A stretch of 64,000 bases of DNA from Synergistaceae bacterium DZ-S4 (GCA_025943965.1 JAPCWD010000004.1:62001-126000); one strand, 5' to 3'; positions 35,282-44,452 are shown, counted from the first letter of the stretch. Notes: generated from the sequence alone by a model not told the origin. Numbers and translations are program-made.

Positions 35282-35683
35282 CTAACCCAGGATGACTCGT
35301 TCGTTGTTGATGTAATCCCTGAGTTCCCTGCGCAGATACTCGTGGACCATCTCGTCAGCCTTTTTCTGCAGCTCTTCCTTCTTTTCCTCGAAGAACTTGG
35401 CGCAGGCATCTTCATCAAACTCTTCTTCATGTCCCTCGGCCAGTTCCTCAACGAGGCATTCAATGCAGTCCGCACCCAACTCAGGCAGAGAGGCCCAGCG
35501 TATCGAGTCCTCCTCCATGGCTCCGCGGCTGTTGAGCACTGACTCAACTACACTGTAAGTCCCGCTGTTTGTTGCCGCCATCTCCTCAGCATAGTTCGCT
35601 GCATCCGCCTCACTGTCAAATACGCTCGCATCAGTAACTTCCAACCCCTGTATGTGAGTTACCACCCAAACTTTTTCCTGCAT
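35282..35683 (-). CDS. Acidic hypothetical protein
   Basis: 133 residues, rich in Glu and Asp, no signal peptide or membrane segment. The C-terminal half (EEEFDEDACAKFFEEKKEEL onwards) looks helical and coiled-coil-prone; two Cys form DCIEC near residue 83. I do not recognise a family. It is a single-gene unit with its own terminator, and codon usage resembles its neighbours. Probably real because of a terminator exactly behind it and a GGGGGG-containing box before the ATG. Confidence 0.6.
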   Translation of the reverse strand: MQEKVWVVTHIQGLEVTDASVFDSEADAANYAEEMAATNSGTYSVVESVLNSRGAMEEDSIRWASLPELGADCIECLVEELAEGHEEEFDEDACAKFFEEKKEELQKKADEMVHEYLRRELRDYINNERVILG

Positions 35684-35790
35684 ATGAAACGCCCCCCATA
35701 ATGATTATCTTAGAATGGCAATTACTATAGACATAAAATCAACGCTTGTACAGTAAAAACGACCGGTTTTCTGAACATTGACCGCCTTTG

Positions 35791-35819
35791 TTGACTTTAT
35801 TATAGGTGAAGATTAGAAT
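35791..35819 (+). promoter_or_regulatory. Sigma70-type promoter of metY
   Basis: TTGACT (-35) and TAGAAT (-10) with a 17-nt spacer. Transcription would start near 35826, leaving a leader of about 160 nt with a TCCGC/GCGGA hairpin and a larger stem (GAGAC...GTCTC, 35928-35963) just before the ribosome binding site. No known SAM riboswitch consensus is recognised. Confidence 0.65.
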
Positions 35820-35988
35820 TTCCGCTAATATCGCGGACTGAATTTGAGTATGTTCCCTGCCGGACGCCATTCTTCAGCAATAAATCCAAGAAAAGCCAGC
35901 TGTCTGATCGTCGGGGGAAAACTATGACTGAGACAGGGCCTGCTCATTATGAGCCCCGGTCTCTATTCTCCAAAGGGGAGGAATGGGT

Positions 35989-37296
35989 ATGTCGGAAAAA
36001 AAGAAAAACTTCGGAATGATGACCAAAGCACTGCACAGCGGATGGAAGTGTGACCCCGCCACAGGAGCGTCGGGACTCCCGATCTACATGACCTCTGCGT
36101 ATCAGTTCAGGGATACGGACCACGCCGCGAGACTCTTCAGCCTGGCTGAAGAAGGGCATATCTACTCCAGGCTTTCCAACCCTACTGTATCCGCTTTTGA
36201 AGAGGGACTCAACTCGCTTGAGGGAGGGAGCGGATGCGTAGCGCTATCGTCGGGGCAGTCAGCCTTTACTCATCTCATAGCCGCCCTCTGTTCCAAAGGA
36301 GACAACGTGGTCGTTTCAAGAAAGATATACGGGGGCACTCTTACCCTTTTGCAGAACGTCTTCTCGAGGTTCGGCATCGAAACCATACTCGTTGACAGCG
36401 ACCATCCCTGCCAGGTGGAACAGGCGATAAACGACGGAACAAGAGGGATAATAACAGAGACCATAGGCAATCCGATGATGAACGTGGCACCTTTGGAAGC
36501 ACTTGCCAGGATAGCTAAAAGGCAGGGAGTCCCGCTGATAATCGACAACACATTTGCCTCACCCGTCCTCTGCAGGCCGATAGAGTGGGGTGCAAATGCT
36601 GTTATACACTCGACAACAAAATATATTTCCGGCAACGGCAACGTTATTGGAGGGGCGATAATAGACGGAGGCAATTTCGACTGGTCGGCATACCCAGACA
36701 AATTTCCAGGGATAACAAAGCCTGATCCTGCCTACCATGATATAGTATTCGCCGATAAGTTCGGACCCTCTGCCCTTTATGCGAAGCTGCACATGGCGCT
36801 GATCCGCGACCTTGGAGGGTGTCAGTCGGCCTTTGACGCATACCTTCTCCATCTTTCGCTGGGCACTCTGCCGCTCAGGATGGAGAGGCACAGCAATAAT
36901 GCTGTGGAAGTCGCTGAGTACCTGGAAAAACACCCCTCGGTCGAATGGGTAAGATATCCCGGTCTCGCAAGCCACCCTCAGAATGATATGGCAAAGGTAT
37001 ACCTGAAGAATGGCTGCGGCGGCATGATGGCCTTCTCGATCAGGGGAGGAGTCCGGGCAGGAAAGAGGTTTATTGAGAGCCTTGACCTGATAGGGCATAT
37101 GGCCAATCTCGGGGACTCCAGGACTATCGTCATCCATCCTGCCAGTACTACCCACAGCCAGCTTACACCTGAACAGAGGGCGGCTGCGGGGATAGGCGAG
37201 GGCCTTATAAGACTGAGCGTGGGCCTTGAGGATTTCAAGGACATCAGGGAAGACCTGGCATCGGCACTCTCTGCTGCATCGGCGCAGAATGGGTGA
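35989..37296 (+). CDS. metY: O-acetylhomoserine sulfhydrylase-type PLP enzyme
   Basis: 435 residues, Cys/Met metabolism PLP family, about the MetY length. Substrate and cofactor motifs: YSRLSNPTV, SSGQSAF, DNTFASPVLCRP, and the PLP lysine in HSTTKYISGNG near residue 210; C-terminal RLSVGLED. It makes homocysteine from O-acetylhomoserine and sulfide, though methionine gamma-lyase activity cannot be excluded. ATG at 35989 is chosen (AGGGGAGG 7 nt upstream); ATG at 35983 is the alternative. Confidence 0.85.
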   Translation: MSEKKKNFGMMTKALHSGWKCDPATGASGLPIYMTSAYQFRDTDHAARLFSLAEEGHIYSRLSNPTVSAFEEGLNSLEGGSGCVALSSGQSAFTHLIAALCSKGDNVVVSRKIYGGTLTLLQNVFSRFGIETILVDSDHPCQVEQAINDGTRGIITETIGNPMMNVAPLEALARIAKRQGVPLIIDNTFASPVLCRPIEWGANAVIHSTTKYISGNGNVIGGAIIDGGNFDWSAYPDKFPGITKPDPAYHDIVFADKFGPSALYAKLHMALIRDLGGCQSAFDAYLLHLSLGTLPLRMERHSNNAVEVAEYLEKHPSVEWVRYPGLASHPQNDMAKVYLKNGCGGMMAFSIRGGVRAGKRFIESLDLIGHMANLGDSRTIVIHPASTTHSQLTPEQRAAAGIGEGLIRLSVGLEDFKDIREDLASALSAASAQNG

Positions 37297-37393
37297 GCGG
37301 GTGAGCGCCTTTAAAGGCCGCAGCATCGTCATCCTTGCAGGATGCTAATGTTATGAGGCAGGGACAGAGTGCTAAGCTTTAATAATTTTTATG

Positions 37394-37440
37394 AAAAAAA
37401 AGATGAGGATACGGGGGTCTCCACCGTATCCTCATCTTTA
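37394..37440. terminator. Convergent terminator between metY and ppnP
   Basis: AAAGATGAGGATACGG and CCGTATCCTCATCTTT pair as a 16-bp stem. A run of eight T follows on the minus strand (ppnP side). metY itself has no other evident terminator. Confidence 0.85.
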
Positions 37441-37481
37441 AAGGATCTCGTTCAGTACCGGTAATTTAGCCTTGTGCCCGT

Positions 37482-37805
37482 TCAGCTGAGTGGTATGTAG
37501 GAACACACGTACTGGACAGGTACGTAGCAGCGGAACCCGAACTTGCTGTTGCCTGGCAGGTTGAAAGTCTCGCCTGCCTTGATCTCCATATATTCTGTTG
37601 TTCCGGGAAGGCGTACCTGACAAACACCGTCGATGATCTCCATGATCTCCGCGTCGCCTGTTCCGAATTCGTAATCGCCGGGGAGGAAAAGTCCGAGTGT
37701 CTTGCGGTCGCCCTCTGCAGTGTAGATGGTGTGGCTTACTACCTTACCGTCAAAGTATACGTTCGCCTTGGCAATTGCTGTAACATTTTCGAGCTTTTCT
37801 ATCAT
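37482..37805 (-). CDS. ppnP: Pyrimidine/purine nucleoside phosphorylase PpnP (DUF1255)
   Basis: 107 residues, small single-domain cupin. VYFDGKVVSHT, GDYEFGTGDAEIMEIIDG and LPGTTEYMEIKAGETFNLPGNS align with PpnP/YaiE, slightly longer at the N terminus. PpnP cleaves nucleosides phosphorolytically. Single gene with AGGAGG upstream. Confidence 0.85.
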   Translation of the reverse strand: MIEKLENVTAIAKANVYFDGKVVSHTIYTAEGDRKTLGLFLPGDYEFGTGDAEIMEIIDGVCQVRLPGTTEYMEIKAGETFNLPGNSKFGFRCYVPVQYVCSYIPLS

Positions 37806-37924
37806 CTGGTAACGACCTCCTGAAAATTGAATGTTTGATTATGATAGTGTCATTTTGCACATACGTCTAGTACAATGGGGGCAGTTTGGGAGAAACAACA
37901 TAAACAGACTCTGGAGGATGCGTC

Positions 37925-38689
37925 TTGAGCAAATATTATATTTTCTGCAATGGGAAGATCCTGCTGAAAAGCGGAGGCAAAGAGCTTCCTGATACGGTAT
38001 CAGACAGGGAACTGGAACCCTTTTTCAAGGCGAGCGGAAGTGTTGACAGGGAACATCCGGATATGGATAGGTGGGCGGAGATCGATCCGGAGTCAGAGCT
38101 GTCCGACAGATACGTAATAATGGAGAGAAGATCGATCTGGCCGACCTTTGAGGAGAGGGAATTTTTCAGGGCGGGCAAGGCATTCCACCTGATGGACTGG
38201 CAAAGGACCAACAGATACTGCGGAGTCTGCGGGACCGGAACTGAATATGATCCGGCAGAAGGAGCCATGAGATGTCCGGCCTGTGGTGAGATATATTATC
38301 CGGTGATCTCCCCTGCGATAATAGTGGCGGTCGAACGGGAAGGAAAACTTCTGATGGGTCACGGAGTCAATTTCCCTCCGGGCAGGTTCAGCGTCCTGGC
38401 CGGGTTCGTCGAACCGGGTGAGAGCCTTGAGGAATGCGTGAAAAGGGAAGTGTATGAGGAGACAAGGATCAGAGTCAGAAATATCAGATATTTTGGCAGC
38501 CAGCCCTGGCCCTTCCCGAGATCACTTATGCTTGGCTTTACAGCGGAATGGGAGAGCGGGGAGATAGAAGTCGACGGCAGGGAAGTCACCGAAGCAGCAT
38601 GGTTCGCACCTGACGAGATCACGGATGTATTCCGTGGACTGAGCATTTCATGGAAGCTGATAGAGAATTTTATCAAAAAGCATTCGTAA
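37925..38689 (+). CDS. nudC: NAD(H) pyrophosphatase / RNA decapping Nudix hydrolase NudC
   Basis: 254 residues. Zinc ribbon CGVCG...CPACG around residues 98-122, Nudix box GFVEPGESLEECVKREVYEE near residues 160-180, and the NudC-specific SQPWPFP motif. It hydrolyses NAD(H) and can remove NAD caps from RNA. The start is TTG at 37925, 7 nt after GGAGG. Confidence 0.9.
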   Translation: MSKYYIFCNGKILLKSGGKELPDTVSDRELEPFFKASGSVDREHPDMDRWAEIDPESELSDRYVIMERRSIWPTFEEREFFRAGKAFHLMDWQRTNRYCGVCGTGTEYDPAEGAMRCPACGEIYYPVISPAIIVAVEREGKLLMGHGVNFPPGRFSVLAGFVEPGESLEECVKREVYEETRIRVRNIRYFGSQPWPFPRSLMLGFTAEWESGEIEVDGREVTEAAWFAPDEITDVFRGLSISWKLIENFIKKHS

Positions 38690-38725
38690 ACTACCGATGC
38701 GGCGACAGCCTTATCAGATGACAAT

Positions 38726-38753
38726 ATTGACAATATGTGTGTAAAAATTATGC
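38726..38753 (+). promoter_or_regulatory. Promoter of the M48 protease-cobO genes
   Basis: TTGACA and TATGCT separated by 16 nt, 24 nt upstream of the M48 protease ATG. Confidence 0.6.
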
Positions 38754-38777
38754 TTTTAGGGCACGGAGGCGAAATTA

Positions 38778-39587
38778 ATGGCATTTACCGATAAAAATAA
38801 ATTGCTTGCAGTTTTAGCGGTTTCTGTGCTCTTGTTGCTTACCCCCGGCCTTTCAGAGGCAAAACTGAGCGCCGAGGATGCCAAAGCCGTATGGTCTCGC
38901 GTTGCAAAGGCGACAGAACTTAACGGACTTCCTTTTAACGTGAAGGAGGAAAAGATCCCCAACGCTTGGGTCACGAATGGCAGCTCAGTAACAGTAACGA
39001 CCGGACTGCTTCAGATCCTTGACACCCAGGCCGAATTGTACGGGGTGCTGGCCCATGAAGCCGGGCATGCAAAGCTTGACCACTATGAAGACACAGTAAA
39101 GAGAGGGGTAGGACTTTCAGTAGCCGCCACTCTGCTTGGCAAGCTGCTCGGGGGAGGCATCGCTGAGACTGCGGCAGGGGTAGGCGCAAACCTGGCTTAC
39201 TCCGGCTGGAGCAGGGAACAGGAAGTTGAAGCGGATGACTATTCTGTCCGCCTTGCCCACAGGATGGGAGAGGATCCGGTAGGGCTTTACAGCGCGTTGC
39301 TCAAGCTTTCAAAAGTTGGCAGCAGGCCTCAGCCAAGCGGATTCAATTCACACCCTCCTGATGACCGGAGGCTTCTGCACCTCAGAAACGAGATACTCGG
39401 CCTTGATCCAAAAGCCAAGTTCCCTGACGGTTCCGAGAAGGGTACAGTAATTCAGCCGAAATCGGAGATAGAAAGCGAAACGGACGGAACTGTTGCCAAA
39501 AAGGGCGGTTATGACATAGACGCCGCCATAGAAAGACTGAAGAGGGAAGAGGCTGCAAAGGCGCAGGCCGGAGGACAGAGCAGCTGA
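38778..39587 (+). CDS. Periplasmic M48-family metalloprotease
   Basis: 269 residues. Signal peptide (hydrophobic core LLAVLAVSVLLLLTPGL, cleavage near SEA-K), zinc motif HEAGH near residue 95, and the third ligand in EQEVEADDYSVRL near residue 152. Similar in outline to BepA/LoiP-type outer-membrane quality-control proteases but without their TPR domain. It shares one base with cobO. Confidence 0.82.
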   Translation: MAFTDKNKLLAVLAVSVLLLLTPGLSEAKLSAEDAKAVWSRVAKATELNGLPFNVKEEKIPNAWVTNGSSVTVTTGLLQILDTQAELYGVLAHEAGHAKLDHYEDTVKRGVGLSVAATLLGKLLGGGIAETAAGVGANLAYSGWSREQEVEADDYSVRLAHRMGEDPVGLYSALLKLSKVGSRPQPSGFNSHPPDDRRLLHLRNEILGLDPKAKFPDGSEKGTVIQPKSEIESETDGTVAKKGGYDIDAAIERLKREEAAKAQAGGQSS

Positions 39588-40114
39588 TGTTCGGCGAAAG
39601 GGGCCTTGTCCACATATATTCCGGAGATGGAAAGGGAAAGACCACATCAGCGCTTGGACTCGCGATGAGGGCACTGGGGCACGGAGCCCGTGTAAAAGTG
39701 ATCCAGTTTATGAAGGGCTGGAATAGTTACGGAGAACTTAATACGGCACTGAAGCTTGAAGGGCTGGAGATCATCCAGACCGGCAGATCCGACTACGTCT
39801 ACAAAGGCAGGGAACAGCCGGAGGACTATGAAGAGGCTGAAAGGGGCATGGAAAAAGCGCGCGAAGTCATAAACGGAGGCTGCTGCGACATGCTCATACT
39901 TGATGAAATTAATGTTGCGATCGATTACGGACTTGTTTCCCCTGGATCTGTAGCCGAACTTGTAAAAAACAGACCTTTCGGAATGGAACTTGTCCTGACC
40001 GGAAGAGGAATGCATCAGGAGCTTATTGCCCTTGCAGATCTTGTTACAGAGATGAGGGAGATCAAACACCCCTACAACAGGGGGGTCCTGGCAAGAAAAG
40101 GGGTAGAATTCTAG
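39587..40114 (+). CDS. cobO: Corrinoid adenosyltransferase (CobA/CobO/BtuR type)
   Basis: 175 residues. P-loop SGDGKGKTTSALGLAMRALGH, VIQFMKGW, and the LILDEINVAIDYGL motif identify the family. It adds the 5'-deoxyadenosyl group to cobalamin precursors. B12-dependent enzymes are common in amino acid fermenters. Start overlaps the protease stop (TGATG). Confidence 0.92.
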   Translation: MFGERGLVHIYSGDGKGKTTSALGLAMRALGHGARVKVIQFMKGWNSYGELNTALKLEGLEIIQTGRSDYVYKGREQPEDYEEAERGMEKAREVINGGCCDMLILDEINVAIDYGLVSPGSVAELVKNRPFGMELVLTGRGMHQELIALADLVTEMREIKHPYNRGVLARKGVEF

Positions 40115-40147
40115 TTGACATTGACCTTATTATGGGTTAACCTAAAA
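40114..40147 (+). promoter_or_regulatory. Promoter region of rubrerythrin
   Basis: Two overlapping -35 candidates, TTGACA (40114) and TTGACC (40120); the second is 16 nt from TAAAAT (40142-40147). Confidence 0.6.
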
Positions 40148-40208
40148 TCGTTTTAAATTAAATCGGAAGACTAAAAATAATATAAATACCAATAGGAGGA
40201 AAAGATCA

Positions 40209-40703
40209 ATGAAGACAAATGAAAATCTCGCAACTGCATTTGCAGGTGAATCACAGGCCAACAGAAAGTATCTCTGCTTCGCGGCACAGGCGGAAAAAGA
40301 GGGTTTCACCAGTGCGGCAAGACTTTTCCGGGCTACGGCTGAGGCCGAGACCATACACGCTTTTGCGGAGTTCAAAGCGAAGGGCGGAATAGGAACAACA
40401 GCCGAGAACCTTGTTGCGGCAAAAGAGGGTGAAACATATGAATTCACCGAAATGTATCCCCCGATGATCGAGGATGCGAAGGCAGAGGGAAACAACGAAG
40501 CAGCCCGTATTTTCCATTACGCCAACGAAGCCGAAAAAGTACATGCGCGCCTCTACGATGAAGCGCTGGCAAATCTCGGAAATGAACCGGAGGGACAGGA
40601 TTACTATCTTTGCCCGATATGCGGCTATATCCACAAGGGTAAAGAGTCGACAAGCCCCTGCCCGATCTGCGGAGCCAAACCTTCAATATTCAAGAAATTC
40701 TAG
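40209..40703 (+). CDS. rbr: Rubrerythrin
   Basis: 164 residues. N-terminal ferritin-like di-iron domain with ESQANRKY and EAETIHA, EAEKVHA motifs, and a C-terminal rubredoxin-like domain with two Cys pairs (CPICGYIH and CPICGAKP). It reduces hydrogen peroxide in anaerobes. AGGAGG lies in front, with its own promoter and terminator. Confidence 0.93.
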   Translation: MKTNENLATAFAGESQANRKYLCFAAQAEKEGFTSAARLFRATAEAETIHAFAEFKAKGGIGTTAENLVAAKEGETYEFTEMYPPMIEDAKAEGNNEAARIFHYANEAEKVHARLYDEALANLGNEPEGQDYYLCPICGYIHKGKESTSPCPICGAKPSIFKKF

Positions 40704-40740
40704 AGAAATTTTCAAAACAGAAGGTAAAGAGGACATATTC

Positions 40741-40780
40741 AGGGCCGTTAAGCGTAAAGCTCCAGCGGCCCTTTTGGTTT
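40741..40780 (+). terminator. Terminator of rubrerythrin
   Basis: AGGGCCG and CGGCCCT stem followed by TTTTGGTTTTT. Confidence 0.75.
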
Positions 40781-40904
40781 TTCCTTATCAAATAAAGAGA
40801 AAAGAGGTGAAATGTTTAAACTGCTCAACGTCAGAGGTTTTTAGCCGCTGTTGTCCATGCTATAATAAACCATTATCTTCTTTTTGGGGAATGAGGAATG
40901 CTCA

Positions 40905-43049
40905 ATGTGGCTTATGATAGTTAAGTTTTTTCTGAATCTTTTTTTTCGGATAGAGATCAAGGGATGGGAGAACTGGGAAAAAGCAGGAGACGGAGTGTTG
41001 ATAGCTCCAAATTATGTCTCATTCATAGACCCTCTTATTTTGGCAGTATGCCTTCCTGAAAAGGTCCCTTTTGCAATAGAGCGAAGGCTGACAAAAAAAC
41101 GATTCATAAGCCTTTTCCTTCCGCTGGCAGAGACTCATATACTTGACGCAGACGCACCGCTGACACTGAAGTATTTCCTGAATCACCTCAAGAATGGGGG
41201 AAGATGCGTTATCTTCCCTGAACTCCAGCCCACCACGATAGGCAATCCGATGAAAGTTTCACAGGGCGTCGCAATGATAGCCGACCACACAAAGGCAAAG
41301 ATCCTTCCGATAAACATAAAAGGCACTGAACTTACCCCCTTTTCACGCATCCAGCACAAACCCGGCCTGCGTTTTTTTTCCAAAGTCACCATAACGATCC
41401 TTCCGGCAACACAAATAGATATTCCTGATGACATGTCAGGTCCTAAAAGGGCCGCAGCCGCCGGCAGGGCCCTTGAAAAGATCATGGATGAGGCATCTCT
41501 CGCAGCAAGAGTGAAGGAAAAGCCCTTCTTTGACGTTCTCCTCGACGCAAGAAAACAATACGGAGGCAAGTTCAGGATCTTCTGCGACCATGGGCAGAGG
41601 CCTATAACGTACAACGGATTTATAACCAGGGTGCTTCTCATCGAAGATGTGCTGAAAAATGCAGACATGGCGGGCGACAATATCGGAGTGCTTCTGCCGA
41701 CTTCTCTGGGAGGGGTAGTTACAATGTACTCACTCCAGAAAATGGGGAAGATACCTGCAATGCTGAATTTTTCTCTTGGCGGCCGCTCATTGGTGAACTG
41801 CTGCCGAACTGCCTGCGTAAAGACGGTAGTCACGTCAAGAAAGTTTATTGATCTTGGAAAACTTGAAGCTCTCATAACCGCAGTTGAAGAGGAGGGTCTG
41901 AGGGTCATATGGCTGGAGGACCTGGCTCCCTCGATAACCAAATTTAAAAAGATATCCGCTGCGTTAAAAACTATTTTTATTAGATCGAACCCGGTAGTAG
42001 AAGGAGAAACGGACAAGCCGGCAATAATCCTCTTCACATCCGGATCGGAAGGGGCGCCCAAAGGCGTTGTGCTGAGCTACAAAAACCTTCACACCAACCA
42101 TGCGCAGATGTACACCAGGGTCGACTTCTACCGGTCAGACAGGATACTCAACACCATGCCTATTTTTCATTCATTCGGGCTCTGCGGAGTGTTCATGCCT
42201 GTGACTCTCGGAATATTCGTCTACTTCTATCCCTCTCCGCTGCATTACAAAACGATATCGACCATCTGTTACGATGAACGGATAACTTTCCTTTTCGCCA
42301 CGGATACCTTCCTTGGAGGCTATGCGAAGGCGGCATCGGACAACTATGACTTCGCGACGATACGCATGCTTGTGCAGGGAGGTGAGAAGCTGAGGCACTC
42401 AACACAGGAGATATGGTTCGAAAGGTTCAGCATAAGGATAACTGAAGGATACGGGGTCACAGAGGCATCTCCGGTCGTTGCCAACAACTACTACGCTCAC
42501 CACAGGAGCGGTACCGTCGGACAATTCGTTGCGGGAATAGAATACAGGATAGAGCCGGTAGAGGGAGTGCACGAAGGGGGAAGGCTCTGGATCAAGGGAC
42601 CCAACGTGATGCTCGGTTACCTCAGGGCAACGGACCCTGGCGTTATAGATCCTCCGAAAGACGGCTGGTATGATACCGGAGACATAGTCAGCGTCGATGA
42701 AGACGGGTTCGTCAGGATACTGGGCAGGGCGAAAAGGTTTGCTAAGATAGGCGGCGAGATGATATCTCTCGCTGCAGTGGAGGAGGTCCTCTCTGAAGTA
42801 TGGCCGGAAGACAAGCACGCCGTGGTTATGATAAAGGGAGGCCCGAGAGGTGAGACGCTCTCGCTGGTGACCTCAAAGCCTGAACTGAAGAGGGACGAAC
42901 TGCGCCAGACGCTTTCGGATCTCGGAGTCGCAGAGATAGCGGTACCCAAAAAAATACTGACGATGGAAAATATCCCCTTGCTTTCAACGGGAAAGATAGA
43001 CTATGTCTCCCTTGAAGAGATCCTTAAAGACATTGACCCCGATTCCTGA
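40905..43049 (+). CDS. Aas-like fusion: acyltransferase domain plus acyl-ACP/CoA synthetase
   Basis: 714 residues. Residues 1-200 are a PlsC-type glycerophospholipid acyltransferase domain; residues 220-714 are an AMP-binding acyl synthetase (FTSGSEGAPKG near residue 385, YGVTEASP near 520, GWYDTGD near 585). This architecture matches Aas, which re-acylates lysophospholipids. Oddly, the HX4D catalytic motif reads YVSFID, with Tyr (TAT) in place of the catalytic His, while FPE and the Asp remain. The acyltransferase half may be inactive or altered. ATG at 40905 is chosen (GAGG 8 nt upstream). Confidence 0.82.
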   Translation: MWLMIVKFFLNLFFRIEIKGWENWEKAGDGVLIAPNYVSFIDPLILAVCLPEKVPFAIERRLTKKRFISLFLPLAETHILDADAPLTLKYFLNHLKNGGRCVIFPELQPTTIGNPMKVSQGVAMIADHTKAKILPINIKGTELTPFSRIQHKPGLRFFSKVTITILPATQIDIPDDMSGPKRAAAAGRALEKIMDEASLAARVKEKPFFDVLLDARKQYGGKFRIFCDHGQRPITYNGFITRVLLIEDVLKNADMAGDNIGVLLPTSLGGVVTMYSLQKMGKIPAMLNFSLGGRSLVNCCRTACVKTVVTSRKFIDLGKLEALITAVEEEGLRVIWLEDLAPSITKFKKISAALKTIFIRSNPVVEGETDKPAIILFTSGSEGAPKGVVLSYKNLHTNHAQMYTRVDFYRSDRILNTMPIFHSFGLCGVFMPVTLGIFVYFYPSPLHYKTISTICYDERITFLFATDTFLGGYAKAASDNYDFATIRMLVQGGEKLRHSTQEIWFERFSIRITEGYGVTEASPVVANNYYAHHRSGTVGQFVAGIEYRIEPVEGVHEGGRLWIKGPNVMLGYLRATDPGVIDPPKDGWYDTGDIVSVDEDGFVRILGRAKRFAKIGGEMISLAAVEEVLSEVWPEDKHAVVMIKGGPRGETLSLVTSKPELKRDELRQTLSDLGVAEIAVPKKILTMENIPLLSTGKIDYVSLEEILKDIDPDS

Positions 43050-43168
43050 TACAGCTCTTTTTATTTGTAACGGGAAGTGATATAAGTATCTTTGACGATA
43101 CCAAGATGAGTATCAGGTGTAGAATGCTTCTGTCCTGAACTTACAGAAATTTCCGGAGGTGCGTCCTG

Positions 43169-44299
43169 TTGGATCTCTTTTCAAATATGATCGCGGCGGT
43201 CACATGGCAGAACATGGTAATGATGCTTGTCGGCGCGTTCCTGCTTTACCTTTCGATAGAGAAGAACTTTGAACCGACCCTTCTTCTGCCAATGGGATTC
43301 GGGACCCTTCTTGTCAATCTGCCGCTGTCATCGGCACTTGACCAGATGGCCGGAACAGAGATGGTGGAGGGCGCGCTCTCCATGCTCTTCAGGCTCGGCA
43401 TCGCGACTGAGATACTTCCCCTGCTGATACTTATAGCGGTCGGCGCCATGTGCGACTTCGGACCTCTTTTGGCGAACCCGAAAGTCTTTCTTTTCGGACT
43501 AGCGGCACAGATGGGGATATTCCTCACGATGGGTATAGCGCTCCTCCTCGGCTTCAACGTCTATGAAGCTGCTTCGATCGGAATAATAGGAGCTGCGGAT
43601 GGCCCAACGTCGATATATGTCTCGACCAGATTCGCTCCCCATCTGCTGGGTCCGATATCCGTGGCCGCATATACTTACATGGCGCTGGTGCCTATGATCC
43701 AGCCCCCGGTCATACTGGCCATCACGTCCGAAAAGGAACGGCGAATGAGGATGCCGGCCCCAACAAGGACTGTGACGAAAAGGGCAAGGATAATCTTCCC
43801 GATAGCCGTTACGATGCTCGGCGGGATAATTGCGCCCGCTTCAGTATCGCTGCTTGGCTTTGTTATGTTCGGTAACCTCCTCAGGGAGAGCGGAGTCACG
43901 GAAAGGCTTTCACAGGCGGCCCAGAACGAGCTCGCAAATATTGTGACCATCCTGCTTGGTTTTTCTATCGCCGCAACTATGACGGGTGAGAAATTCGTAA
44001 ACGTAAGCACCATGATAATAATAGCGATGGGCCTTGTCGCCTTTGTCCTCGATACTGCAGGCGGGGTCATGACCGCAAAGGTGCTGAACCTTTTCCTTCC
44101 GGAAGGCAAAAAGATCAACCCAATGGTAGGAGCCGCAGGGATCTCTGCCTTTCCGATGTCGGCAAGGACGATCCAGAAGCTAGGGCAGAAAGCTGACCCC
44201 TCAAACCATCTCCTGATGCATGCAGTCGGTGCGAATGTCGCAGGTCAGATCGGCTCCGTGCTTGCGGGCGGAGTGCTCCTGGCGTATCTCGGCGGCTGA
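43169..44299 (+). CDS. Na+-translocating decarboxylase beta subunit (OadB/GcdB/MmdB family)
   Basis: 376 residues, about nine to eleven membrane helices. The Na+ channel motif GIIGAADGPTSIYVSTRFAP near residue 140 is diagnostic. Beta subunits couple carboxybiotin decarboxylation to sodium export. Alpha, gamma and biotin-carrier genes are absent on both sides, so the partners must lie elsewhere. Start TTG at 43169, 9 nt after GGAGG. Confidence 0.87.
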   Translation: MDLFSNMIAAVTWQNMVMMLVGAFLLYLSIEKNFEPTLLLPMGFGTLLVNLPLSSALDQMAGTEMVEGALSMLFRLGIATEILPLLILIAVGAMCDFGPLLANPKVFLFGLAAQMGIFLTMGIALLLGFNVYEAASIGIIGAADGPTSIYVSTRFAPHLLGPISVAAYTYMALVPMIQPPVILAITSEKERRMRMPAPTRTVTKRARIIFPIAVTMLGGIIAPASVSLLGFVMFGNLLRESGVTERLSQAAQNELANIVTILLGFSIAATMTGEKFVNVSTMIIIAMGLVAFVLDTAGGVMTAKVLNLFLPEGKKINPMVGAAGISAFPMSARTIQKLGQKADPSNHLLMHAVGANVAGQIGSVLAGGVLLAYLGG

Positions 44300-44337
44300 C
44301 ATAGCCCGGATCCAAAACTTTCTGCAGCTTTTATCTG

Positions 44338-44375
44338 CCGGTCCCTTCTGTATTGGGACCGGTATTTTGTTTTTG
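44338..44375 (+). terminator. Terminator of the decarboxylase beta subunit gene
   Basis: CCGGTCCC and GGGACCGG stem with a 9-nt loop followed by TATTTTGTTTTT. Confidence 0.85.
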
Positions 44376-44452
44376 GGTAAATTTTAAATATTATTATGAA
44401 TTTTTTTTGTTTATCGTGTCTGATTATTCTGATATAATTCACAAATAAGGAG

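Noticed and set aside
35820-35988. A SAM-I/S-box riboswitch upstream of metY
   Set aside because: The conserved S-box sequence blocks and a terminator are not found; only generic hairpins are seen.
40813-40843. A 10-codon ORF with a ribosome binding site between rubrerythrin and the Aas-like gene
   Set aside because: It follows a terminator, is very short, and no attenuator structure lies downstream.
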